Assembly: GCF_014697075.1 (NCBI RefSeq)
Contig: NZ_JACJRE010000003.1
Span: 207,021 to 271,020 of the forward strand
Direction: 5' to 3'
Source of the DNA: Tolypothrix sp. FACHB-123
Lineage (GTDB): Bacteria; Cyanobacteriota; Cyanobacteriia; Cyanobacteriales; Nostocaceae
DNA: 64,000 nucleotides
Shown: piece after piece, positions 37,329-45,189 of the stretch
Layout: the number at the start of each line of letters is the position of its first letter
How positions within the stretch are numbered: the first letter of the stretch is position 1
Made by a program: the position numbers and the translations under genes
Notes under the pieces: model-generated
The model's database searches: none
Told to the model about the DNA's origin: nothing
The model's input: the letters and a program-made list of their open reading frames with translations, nothing else

Positions 37329-37862
37329 ATGCAAATTTCCCTTGTTGATTCTCTTTCTAGACAAGTTGGTGTGGCTGCAATTACTGGATATCAAAAACAC
37401 ATTTCCCCGCATAAAGGCTTTGTTTGCGCTCATCGGGTGTTATATGGGGGTGAATCTTGCTCCCAGTATATTAAGCGAGTCGTCGCCGAAGATGGGTTTC
37501 AGGCTGCATTTGTCAAGTCCCGCGAACGATTTCAAGCTTGTAAGCAAGCCAACCAGATTTTGCGATCTACCGGAGGCGGTAGCGCTTCGCTATCGCAAGC
37601 TGAGGACTCAGAACCAACTGAAGATGAGTCAGACTCAAATCTGCATTCACCAAAAAAAGCCCCAAAACCAGCCATAGTGAGTCATGCTAACAAATCTTCT
37701 TTCAATAGCAGTGACGGTACTTACTGCGTTGATTGTGCAGATTTGGGCTGCAATTGTGCTGAACTTGTGAGCATGAGTCCTGATTGTAGCGTCCTCGATT
37801 GTCATGCTTTGGATTGTAGTGGTGCTGATTGTAGCTTCCTTGACTGTGGTGGCTGTGGATAA
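37329..37862 (+). CDS. yidD: YidD-family protein with cysteine-rich repeat tail
   Basis: Residues 10-72 are a YidD (membrane protein insertion efficiency factor) domain: VAAITGYQKHISPHKGFVCAH, YGGESCSQYIKRVVAEDGF and SRERFQAC, working with YidC/Sec in membrane insertion. Then come a low-complexity acidic linker (80-130) and a tail with ten cysteines in 44 residues; C153, C158, C163, C168 and C173 fall exactly every five residues in xDCxx units. Typical YidD proteins are about 70-110 residues. A palindromic repeat (37576-37596) is inside the linker coding sequence. It follows the two coiled-coil genes by 67 nt. Confidence 0.8.
   Translation: MQISLVDSLSRQVGVAAITGYQKHISPHKGFVCAHRVLYGGESCSQYIKRVVAEDGFQAAFVKSRERFQACKQANQILRSTGGGSASLSQAEDSEPTEDESDSNLHSPKKAPKPAIVSHANKSSFNSSDGTYCVDCADLGCNCAELVSMSPDCSVLDCHALDCSGADCSFLDCGGCG
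37576..37596. repeat. Palindromic repeat inside the yidD coding sequence
   Basis: GCGGTAGCG-CTT-CGCTATCGC, a 9-bp stem (one G-T) with a 3-nt loop, encoding residues 83-90 (GSASLS region) in the linker. Related GCGATAGCG-containing sequence occurs in the spacer at 57862-57895. Confidence 0.7.
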
Positions 37863-37967
37863 CTAAATTTTTTTATTTTTTAATAGTTCAAAAATCATAG
37901 TCTTATGGTATATATGTAATACGGTAATCCTAGCAATTATTCGTAGATTATTGGCAGGGGAAAAGCA

Positions 37968-38984
37968 GTGGGCATATTAGTTGAAAATGTATCCAAGAAT
38001 TTTGGAAGTTTCCACGCTATCGAGCGGGTAAATTTAGAGGTAAAAACTGGTTCTCTTGTTGCCTTGCTTGGCCCATCAGGCTCTGGAAAATCCACCCTGC
38101 TAAGGTTAATTGCAGGCTTAGAGTTACCAGATAGTGGCAAAATCTTTTTAACTGGTAAAGATGCTACCTATCAAAGCGTGCAGGATCGCAATATTGGGTT
38201 TGTGTTCCAGCACTATGCTCTATTTAAGCACAGGACTGTACGTCAGAATATTGCTTTTGGCTTAGAAATTCGCAAGGTTCCCGTTAAGAAAATTCAAGGG
38301 CGGGTAGAACAGTTACTAGAATTAGTCCAATTGACTGGTTTAGGCGATCGCTATCCTTCACAACTTTCTGGTGGACAAAGACAACGGGTAGCTTTAGCTA
38401 GGGCGTTGGCTGTAGAACCAGAAGTGTTATTACTGGATGAACCTTTTGGCGCGCTGGATGCAAAAGTGCGGAAAGATTTACGCGCATGGTTACGTCGGCT
38501 CCATGATGAAGTTCATGTTACCACTGTTTTCGTCACCCACGACCAAGAAGAGGCAATGGAAGTCTCCGACGAAATTGTGGTGATGAATAAAGGGCGCGTG
38601 GAACAAGTAGGAACTCCAGAGCAAATTTACGATCATCCTGCGAGTTCCTTTGTGATGAGTTTTATCGGCCCGGTAAACGTGTTACCTAGTTCTTCGCGGA
38701 TTTTCAAAAGCAGCGAATTTGAAGTTCCCCATCCAGAAGTATTTTTACGCCCACAAGATGTGATTGTGGAGAAACATGCTAACGGTGCGACTACACCAGC
38801 AACCGTTAGCCGAGTAATACATTTAGGCTGGGAAATTCAAGTAGAATTAAGCTTAGACGAAGGACAAGTAGTGATGGCGCATTTAACACGCGATCGCTTT
38901 AAAGAATTGGAGTTAGAACCACAACAACGGGTTTATGTCAAGCCCAAGGATGCTAAGTCTTTCCCCTTGTCTTATTCGATTTAA
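37968..38984 (+). CDS. cysA: Sulfate/thiosulfate ABC transporter ATP-binding protein
   Basis: ATPase subunit of sulfate import. 338 residues with GTG start ([15 protein letters not shown]). Motifs: Walker [10 protein letters not shown] near 35, Q-loop [11 protein letters not shown], signature LSGGQRQR, Walker [18 protein letters not shown]-loop [20 protein letters not shown]. The C-terminal regulatory part contains [14 protein letters not shown] and [11 protein letters not shown], typical of CysA. The permeases (cysT, cysW) and binding protein are not nearby, so this subunit gene is separate. Confidence 0.88.
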   Translation: MGILVENVSKNFGSFHAIERVNLEVKTGSLVALLGPSGSGKSTLLRLIAGLELPDSGKIFLTGKDATYQSVQDRNIGFVFQHYALFKHRTVRQNIAFGLEIRKVPVKKIQGRVEQLLELVQLTGLGDRYPSQLSGGQRQRVALARALAVEPEVLLLDEPFGALDAKVRKDLRAWLRRLHDEVHVTTVFVTHDQEEAMEVSDEIVVMNKGRVEQVGTPEQIYDHPASSFVMSFIGPVNVLPSSSRIFKSSEFEVPHPEVFLRPQDVIVEKHANGATTPATVSRVIHLGWEIQVELSLDEGQVVMAHLTRDRFKELELEPQQRVYVKPKDAKSFPLSYSI

Positions 38985-38988
38985 AGAG

Positions 38989-39004
38989 ACTTATACCAAT
39001 TTAA
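38989..39004. repeat. 16-bp match to the IS630 left junction
   Basis: ACTTATACCAATTTAA, identical to 16836-16851, which spans the IS630 left boundary (7 bases outside, 9 inside). It lies 5 nt after the cysA stop. It may be a relic of a related element or a preferred target. Confidence 0.4.
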
Positions 39005-39176
39005 AAATAGAATGCGACAGATTGTAGGGTATGGTAACGCCATGCCCTTTATATTTCGCCTGAAAATAGCTGTAAATTCCAGATAAATCGCCACCAACCG
39101 TCAATTTTCAGAGACATTGAGAAAATTAAAGGTTAAAACAGATACAAGTATTGATTTTCTCAATGTTTAAAATTGT

Positions 39177-41150
39177 ATGGGATTTAATATCATCGGTGCA
39201 GTAGTCAACTTTGTTATTCCTGCTGCTGAAAAAATTATTTCAGCATTTATTGACAACAAATTTAGTAAAGAAGATAAACGTAATCTACCTGTAAAAGTTC
39301 AAGAAATTAGACAAGATCAGCGTATAAGACAGGCAGAAATAGACTATTATAACCGTCGAGAAGTTAGAGAAAAAGAATTACTACAAATTCAAGAATTACG
39401 CCTCAAAGCAGATATGCAAATTGCAGCCGCAAAAGCGGAACGAGAAGAAAGGGCGCTGCAATTAAAGCAAGAAGAATTAGAGGACAAGCGCAAATTAAGC
39501 GCCTTGTATTTAGATTTAATTCGCGAGAAAACAGCTAAAGAAATTGAACTCCAACAAAAGGAAATTCAAGCGATTTTTGATCAGCAAAGGTGGCCTGGTG
39601 TTTTAAGTCGTGATGAAGCCCAAAGAATTTTTATTGATGAACAAAAGAAACCACGCTTATTAATGTTAGTTCCGCCACCAGATATCAGCGAGGATTTCCC
39701 AATATCATTTCGCGACAGTTTGAATAAAGAAATTCGCAATCAATTAAAAATATTTTCAGAAAAGTACTATTCACTTCAGGGTGATTTATGTCCAGTAGAA
39801 TTTTACGGTAAATATTTTGAGCGTTCGGTATTCGATGCAGAAGTTAAGCAGTTAGAAACAATTTTATCTGCTGTACCAACGGCGATAATTTACACAGATG
39901 TTACCGACCACGAAGTTTATTTTAATGTTCGGTTTTGGGGATTGCAAGAGCCAGTATCTTTATCCTTTGAACCTTGGAATTGGGAAGAAGTCAAAAAAGA
40001 ACTTGAAGAAGCTGGTAATGATGAAAAACAAAGTCTTCGGGTAATTAGACAAACAATTGTTACTTTACATAAGCTGTTAGCAGCCTTTTTAGCAGATTGG
40101 TATTACCTGAATATTAATCCAAATTATGAACCTCAGTTATTTAATATAGAGTCAGATATACCTGATGAGTGGAAATCAACGCTTCTTGAAAAGCTTGCTG
40201 CAATTCAGCAAGAGTATAGAAATTTTTATCAAAAAGAGTTGCAACAGATTGCTGATTCTCAAAACAAAAAAACTCAGTTCTGGAAATGTGTAGACACACT
40301 TTATGAACATAATAGTCCTATTTATTCTATTGGTATAAGCCCTGATGGTAAAACATTTGCCAGTGGTGCTGGAGATAATACCATTAAGGTTTGGAACCTA
40401 CATACTGGTGAAAATATTGCTACTTTCAATGGTCATTCAGATTCAGTAAGGTCAGTTACGTTTAGCTCTGATGGGCTGATTCTTGCAAGTGGGAGCAGTG
40501 ATAATACTGTTAAACTCTGGTATTCCCTAACAGGAAAGACTTTCACAGAAAAAAGTAATGTGACTTCAGTTGCTATAAGCCCTGATTGTAAAACATTGGT
40601 TAGTGGTAATGGAGATAACACAATAAAAGTTTGGAACTTAATCACTAATCAGCTAATTTATACCCTATCTGGGCACGAAAATCCTGTGATGTCTGTTGTA
40701 TTTACTGTGAATGGGGAGACATTAATTAGCGGTAGTATTGATAGTACTATCAAAATATGGGATTTAAATACAGGATTGGCAATTCATACTCTGAGAGAAC
40801 ACTCAAAATCGGTGTGGAGTGTTGCCGTTAGTCCTGATAGACAGACTTTTGCAAGTGGTAGTTATGACGAGACTATCAAAATTTGGCATATTCCAACAGG
40901 GAAACTTATCCATACATTTTATGGTCATGAAAATGCTATTAGATCAGTTGCTTTTAGTCCTGATGGAAACACTTTAGCTAGTGCTAGTGCTGATAGTACA
41001 ATTAAACTTTGGCATTTAGGAACAAAAGAGTTGCTAACTACTCTTTCGGAGCATTTATTTAATATTTACTCTGTAGCCTTCAGTCCTGATGGCAAAACTA
41101 TTGTTAGTGGTAGTGAGGACTATACAATTAAAATTTGGCGGTGTGAGTGA
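39177..41150 (+). CDS. WD40-repeat protein with uncharacterised N-terminal module
   Basis: A 657-residue protein. The first 25 residues are hydrophobic (GFNIIGAVVNFVIPAAEKII), then a long charged coiled coil (about 40-130). A globular module at about 150-370 contains KPRLLMLVPPPDISEDFPIS, CPVEFYGKYFERSVFD, PTAIIYTDVTDHEVYFNVRF and LSFEPWNWEEV. Residues about 375-657 hold seven WD40 repeats (SVAFSPDGxxLASGSxDxTIKxW), enough for one beta-propeller. The middle module matches nothing I can name. WD40 propellers in filamentous cyanobacteria often serve as sensor or scaffold parts of signalling and conflict proteins. It stands alone. Confidence 0.8.
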   Translation: MGFNIIGAVVNFVIPAAEKIISAFIDNKFSKEDKRNLPVKVQEIRQDQRIRQAEIDYYNRREVREKELLQIQELRLKADMQIAAAKAEREERALQLKQEELEDKRKLSALYLDLIREKTAKEIELQQKEIQAIFDQQRWPGVLSRDEAQRIFIDEQKKPRLLMLVPPPDISEDFPISFRDSLNKEIRNQLKIFSEKYYSLQGDLCPVEFYGKYFERSVFDAEVKQLETILSAVPTAIIYTDVTDHEVYFNVRFWGLQEPVSLSFEPWNWEEVKKELEEAGNDEKQSLRVIRQTIVTLHKLLAAFLADWYYLNINPNYEPQLFNIESDIPDEWKSTLLEKLAAIQQEYRNFYQKELQQIADSQNKKTQFWKCVDTLYEHNSPIYSIGISPDGKTFASGAGDNTIKVWNLHTGENIATFNGHSDSVRSVTFSSDGLILASGSSDNTVKLWYSLTGKTFTEKSNVTSVAISPDCKTLVSGNGDNTIKVWNLITNQLIYTLSGHENPVMSVVFTVNGETLISGSIDSTIKIWDLNTGLAIHTLREHSKSVWSVAVSPDRQTFASGSYDETIKIWHIPTGKLIHTFYGHENAIRSVAFSPDGNTLASASADSTIKLWHLGTKELLTTLSEHLFNIYSVAFSPDGKTIVSGSEDYTIKIWRCE

Positions 41151-41214
41151 TATCGATATGGATATGAAAGAGTGATTTTTTATGTAGAGTGATTGAGAGT
41201 GCGATCGCTCTTTA

Positions 41215-41799
41215 TCAAGACCCTCTCAAAAGCGGTAACATTTCAATGATCGCAATCTGTAAATCAGGAAACTCTAGAGGCGAAATAGTCTCATTTTCTG
41301 CCAAAATCACTTCTCTTTGATAACCATCTTCAGTTGGTTCTCGAAATACATGTAATTGACGCCCAATTACATCTAATACCCAATAATCTGTAATTCCTGC
41401 TTTTGAATAAGCTTTTCCTTTAGTTTCACAATCTAGTTTAAGACTGCTATCTGCTACTTCAATAATTAGATAAACTTCTGAAGGTGTAGGATGATGATCT
41501 GCATAGTCTAGTGGATCTATTTTAACTACAGCAATATCAGGTTCTGGTTCAGACCGTTCATTTAACTTTACTGGATCTTGAATCGATACCCAAGCCCGAT
41601 GTGCTAATCTATTTTTTAATAAATAATCTGTCCTCCCCACAGATGAACGATGGGCTGTCCCTTTTGCAATCATCCCAATAATCTTTCCTTCTAAAAGTTC
41701 AACACGTTCATCATCAGCAAAAATTCCAGCCTCAGCCATTCGGTGGTATTCATCCACAGTCCACAGGCGAAGCTGTAATGTTGTGTCTGTGTTTTGCAT
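41215..41799 (-). CDS. Uma2-family (DUF820) putative endonuclease
   Basis: A 194-residue PD-(D/E)xK-fold protein of the Uma2 family, very numerous in cyanobacteria. Signature elements: DERVELLEGKIIGM near the N-terminus, RSEPEPDIAVV (the catalytic PD), YLIIEVADSSLKLDCETKGKAYSKAG (E and K) and TDYWVLDV. Nuclease activity is predicted from fold only. It is 40 nt downstream of a second Uma2 gene on the same strand. Confidence 0.87.
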   Translation of the reverse strand: MQNTDTTLQLRLWTVDEYHRMAEAGIFADDERVELLEGKIIGMIAKGTAHRSSVGRTDYLLKNRLAHRAWVSIQDPVKLNERSEPEPDIAVVKIDPLDYADHHPTPSEVYLIIEVADSSLKLDCETKGKAYSKAGITDYWVLDVIGRQLHVFREPTEDGYQREVILAENETISPLEFPDLQIAIIEMLPLLRGS

Positions 41800-41839
41800 G
41801 GTTTGTTTAGCAAAGCTGAAAGTTAATTAATATCCTATT

Positions 41840-42424
41840 TTAATCCTGAGTTACTGCCTCAAATAGTTGTGATACTTTGACATTCATCTGATTAAATTGT
41901 GGAGAGATAATCACTTCATCACCTGAAAAGTTACCCACCTCAGTGTAAATATTTCCAGTTAATTCTAAAACCAAGACAGTTTTATTTTCAGGGTCAATAA
42001 TCCAATATTCAGGAATTTCACAATCTTGATATTGTCCGCGCTTGGCAATAAAATCTCTATCCCGTTGTAATTCTCCTGGACTTACTACTTCAATTACTAG
42101 TAGTGGAGGTAGCATTGATAAGCGAATAGTATTACGTTTTGCTAACTGCTGAATATGTTCTTCCCGAATAATAGTCAAGTCAGGATAACGGTTTCTGGGT
42201 TCTCCTCTAACTTCCAGTTCCAAGCCATGTCCTCGAACTCGATCAATTCCTACAATCATTGCAAAAATTAAGAAAAGACGATTTGCAATCTGAACATTAG
42301 TTCCTGATTCTGGAGGCATCTCGATTAACTCTCCATTAAACAATTCATAGAGTTTTTCTGTGCCATCATCATAAGACAGGTATTCTTCAAAGGTTTGAAA
42401 TTGATGTTTAACTGGTAGCATCAT
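41840..42424 (-). CDS. Uma2-family (DUF820) putative endonuclease
   Basis: A 194-residue member of the same family as its downstream neighbour but divergent in sequence. Elements: QTFEEYLSYDDGTEKLYELFNGELIEM, NRYPDLTII (PD), LLVIEVVSPGELQRDRDFIAKRGQY (E and downstream K) and EYWIIDP. Both copies have the active-site residues, so neither looks degenerate. Tandem copies like this are common in the phylum; function is unproven. Confidence 0.87.
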   Translation of the reverse strand: MMLPVKHQFQTFEEYLSYDDGTEKLYELFNGELIEMPPESGTNVQIANRLFLIFAMIVGIDRVRGHGLELEVRGEPRNRYPDLTIIREEHIQQLAKRNTIRLSMLPPLLVIEVVSPGELQRDRDFIAKRGQYQDCEIPEYWIIDPENKTVLVLELTGNIYTEVGNFSGDEVIISPQFNQMNVKVSQLFEAVTQD

Positions 42425-42536
42425 AGTTTCTCATGATGAATCTTAATGTAAGTTTAGCGGATTTTTCTCAGCAGTTTCATCAATACTATTCCAGCAATTA
42501 AATCAGAAAGTAAATACCCTTAAAATTCTTACAAAT

Positions 42537-42565
42537 GACAAATGACTATTGACTATTGACAATCC
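42537..42565. repeat. Heptamer repeats (ACTATTG type)
   Basis: ACAAATGACTATTGACTATTG-like run between the Uma2 pair and the HAD gene, the same unit family as at 4104-4190. Confidence 0.65.
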
Positions 42566-42596
42566 CCACCAGTTAGCTTTATTTGCCTCGTCCTAC

Positions 42597-43340
42597 TTAA
42601 ACCTCAACAATTTGAATTTCATCAAGCCGATTAATTACCACATCCGCACCTTGGACATGATCTAATTTATTAATCCAAGTAATTCCAATACAACCTGCGG
42701 CTTGAGCATTCTTTGCCATTTGCATATCACCCACAGAATCACCTACCATTAATGTAGCTCTTGGTTCTACTCCTAAGGCTTGGCAAGCTTGTAAAAATAG
42801 TATGGGATCTGGTTTACTCGGCCCTTCATCTACTCCCTTTTCTAGCTGGATATAATCGCTTAACTGGTGATGTGCGACAAAGTTTTGGACTTCTTGAGTT
42901 GTCGCTGCTGAGACGATACCCAGTTTTAATCCAGCTTCGGAAAGTGACTTCAAAACCTCTACGCTACCTGCAAATAGTGGCGAAGGAGTTTGACTGATGT
43001 ATTTTTCGGCTTCATCCAAGGCTTGACGGGCAATTTTTAAAGATTCAAACCATCCCTTACCAGTTTCCGCAATATATGCGGCGGTGGCGATTTCTGTTTC
43101 GCGGCGACTGGCGACTGACATAATACCTGCTGGATCGAGACTATTACCATTGACACCAAAAGCCATGAGTAAGGGTTCGCCAATACCAGGGAATTGTGCA
43201 TCTACTAACCTGGCTGTTCTTTGAGCGAGCGATCGCAAATACGCTTCTGAATCTTCTAGAGTACCGTTTTTATCAAACAAAATCGCTTGAATATTAGTAA
43301 ATGTGATATTTCTACATTTAATAGTTACCAAAATTTTCAC
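42597..43340 (-). CDS. HAD-superfamily hydrolase
   Basis: A 247-residue phosphatase-like protein of HAD subfamily I. Motif I is LFDKNGTLED (residues 21-30): the nucleophile D23 is present, but the general acid/base at +2 is Asn (N25), not the usual Asp. Motif II lies in LGIVSAATTQEV, motif III in GPSKPDP, and motif IV is MVGDSVGDMQMAKNAQAAG. The cap domain (about 35-120) is helical. Without the +2 Asp, ordinary phosphatase turnover should be reduced, so the activity may differ. Gene is monocistronic. Confidence 0.82.
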   Translation of the reverse strand: MKILVTIKCRNITFTNIQAILFDKNGTLEDSEAYLRSLAQRTARLVDAQFPGIGEPLLMAFGVNGNSLDPAGIMSVASRRETEIATAAYIAETGKGWFESLKIARQALDEAEKYISQTPSPLFAGSVEVLKSLSEAGLKLGIVSAATTQEVQNFVAHHQLSDYIQLEKGVDEGPSKPDPILFLQACQALGVEPRATLMVGDSVGDMQMAKNAQAAGCIGITWINKLDHVQGADVVINRLDEIQIVEV

Positions 43341-43398
43341 CCCTAGTTATCAATAAAAAATTTCTAAAAATCACAATTTAGAATTGCTATAATCCCAT

Positions 43399-43425
43399 AA
43401 AAAAAGAGGGAAAATCCCCCTTTTT
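43399..43425 (-). terminator. Terminator of rpsA
   Basis: On the minus strand AAAAAGGGGGA-TTT-TCCCTCTTTTT with one internal mismatch, continuing into seven T residues, 43 nt after the S1 stop. A standard intrinsic terminator. Confidence 0.8.
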
Positions 43426-43467
43426 GAAAAACTTTCATGTTTTTAATTACAGACAAATAGAAGTGTA

Positions 43468-44493
43468 TTACTCTTCAATAGCTGCTGGAATTTCTTCTTC
43501 AATAGCTGCTGGGATATCTTCTTCTGTAGCTGGGGGAATTTCTTCTTCAACTACAACATCAGCAACATCAGCAGCAACAGCAGTGATACCTTGTTGTTTT
43601 GCTAGCAACTGTTCGCGATATTTAGCAGCCATTTCTTCTGCTTTATCGTAAACCAAATCGCGGTTTTTAATCATGTCACCTGGTTCTGGTTCCAGCTGCT
43701 TAGTTGATAAGGAGATCCGACCTCTTTCTGCATCTAAGTCAATGATCATCACTTTCACTTCATCATTAACATTAAATACACTGTGAGGTGTATCAATATG
43801 CTCGTGAGAAATTTCCGAGATGTGTAACAGACCGCTCACACCGCCGATATCAATGAATGCACCGTAGGGCTTAATACCGCGCACTGTACCAATTACAACT
43901 TCACCAACTTCGAGGCGGTTCATCTTCCGCTCAACTAGCGCCCGACGGTGAGACAGAACTAAGCGATTACGTTCTTCATCTACTTCTAGGAATTTCAATG
44001 GTAGTTCTTCACCTACCAATTCTTCTTTGGGTTTACGAGTGCTGATGTGGGAACCAGGAATAAACCCGCGTAATCCCTCAATCCGGACTAATGCACCACC
44101 ACGGTTAGTAGCAAATACACCAGAACGAACTGTAGCATCTTCAGCTTGTAGCTGACGTACACGCTCCCAAGCGCGCATATATTCAATCCGACGAATCGAG
44201 AGGGTCAGCTGACCATCTTCGTTTTCGTCGGTGAGAATGAAAAATTCCCTGGTTTCGTTAGACTGTAATACTTCTTCCGGGGCATCGACCCGGTTAATTG
44301 ACATTTCTTGTATAGGTATGTATGCTGCGGTTTTAGCACCTATGTCAATCAGAGCGCCGCGCGGCTCTATACTGAAAACGGTTCCTGGTACAATATCGCC
44401 AGGGCTAAAGTGATAATCGTACTTATCAAGTAGAGCAGCGAAATCTTCGTGAGTAAATCCAATTTCTGTAGCGGTTAAATTCTGATTGACCAT
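43468..44493 (-). CDS. rpsA: 30S ribosomal protein S1
   Basis: Binds mRNA on the small subunit during initiation. 341 residues with three S1 RNA-binding domains: about 30-100 (GDIVPGTVFSIEPRGALIDIG), 115-185 (RSGVFATNRGGALVRIEGLRGFIPGSH) and 195-270 (GEVVIGTVRGIKPYGAFIDIGGVSGLLH). Cyanobacterial S1 is shorter than the six-domain E. coli protein, so the length is normal. The C-terminal tail is a tandem repeat of EE(E/D)IPAA(I/T)EE units, encoded by 24-nt repeats at about 43477-43549. Confidence 0.94.
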   Translation of the reverse strand: MVNQNLTATEIGFTHEDFAALLDKYDYHFSPGDIVPGTVFSIEPRGALIDIGAKTAAYIPIQEMSINRVDAPEEVLQSNETREFFILTDENEDGQLTLSIRRIEYMRAWERVRQLQAEDATVRSGVFATNRGGALVRIEGLRGFIPGSHISTRKPKEELVGEELPLKFLEVDEERNRLVLSHRRALVERKMNRLEVGEVVIGTVRGIKPYGAFIDIGGVSGLLHISEISHEHIDTPHSVFNVNDEVKVMIIDLDAERGRISLSTKQLEPEPGDMIKNRDLVYDKAEEMAAKYREQLLAKQQGITAVAADVADVVVEEEIPPATEEDIPAAIEEEIPAAIEE

Positions 44494-44952
44494 GCTAATT
44501 TGTTCCTGGTTCTAGTCTCCGTAATTTTTTGTCGCAAGTGGAATTATTAGACGAGCGCTATCATGCCAGTCTAAACCTATTTCATCCTAGCGTAGAAAAG
44601 CTAGTAACAACACATATTAACTTCCAGATAGAAGATTATATCATAATGCTGGATGACAAGTCATTTATCGGAAGTTGGTGTTTATCGCCAAGGGTTTTAA
44701 TCCTAAGTATTTATAATTCGTTATCAAATTACTCATAATTAGAGTCTTTAACCCAGCATCTAGCTTACACCAAAGTCTTCCCCAATTATTCAGGATTATC
44801 AGGAATTATCGCTAATTAAAGTAATGGCAGATAGTTTAATTTTTACTCGGCAAACTAATTCTCTAGGCTATAAACCTAAATATCCGCTGATACTACAAAG
44901 TTACCAGCGGATATTTAGCTTTCGATGGTATTAAAAATCTGGGAATAGCAAA
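44494..44952. other. 459-bp spacer between rpsA and psbT
   Basis: Promoter region of rpsA (near 44494-44560) and 3' region of the psbB-psbT unit with a strong stem-loop at 44876-44918. No protein gene recognised. Confidence 0.6.
44876..44918 (-). terminator. Terminator of the psbB-psbT operon
   Basis: CTAAATATCCGCTG / CAGCGGATATTTAG, a perfect 14-bp stem with a 15-nt loop, 34 nt beyond the psbT stop. On the minus strand it continues GTTTATAG; the T tract is weak, but stem length and position are convincing. Confidence 0.7.
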
Positions 44953-45057
44953 CTAGTCGTCTTTTTTCGCAATTCGGGGGGGTTCACGAAATGCGATCGC
45001 AAAGAAGATAACTCCTATACACAGAGTGAAAATTAAGATGTACGCAACGCTTTCCAT
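44953..45057 (-). CDS. psbT: Photosystem II protein PsbT
   Basis: A 34-residue single-span thylakoid protein at the dimer interface of photosystem II. Translation from the ATG at 45057 gives MESVAYILIFTLCIGVIFF, then AIAFREPPRIAKKDD; the start MESVAYIL and the REPPRI after the membrane span are the PsbT hallmarks. It lies 132 nt downstream of psbB on the same strand, the conserved cyanobacterial and plastid order psbB-psbT. Confidence 0.95.
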   Translation of the reverse strand: MESVAYILIFTLCIGVIFFAIAFREPPRIAKKDD

Positions 45058-45115
45058 ATTACAAGTTCCTGCCTATCCAGCCAGTAATAATATTGTAACA
45101 AGCTAGGAGATTGGG

Positions 45116-45189
45116 GACTGGGAACTAAGTATTAAGTGATTAGAAAAAACTTTTCTAGCCCCTAGCCCCTAGTCCCTAGTCCCTAATAA
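45116..45189. repeat. Heptamer repeats (CCCTAGC / CCCTAGT)
   Basis: Tandem TAGCCCC and TAGTCCC units fill the gap between psbB and psbT right up to the psbB stop. Being inside the psbB-psbT operon, the repeat is transcribed. Confidence 0.75.

Noticed and set aside
44529-44738. 69-codon plus-strand frame upstream of rpsA
   Set aside because: No conserved features, lies in the rpsA promoter region, and composition looks random.
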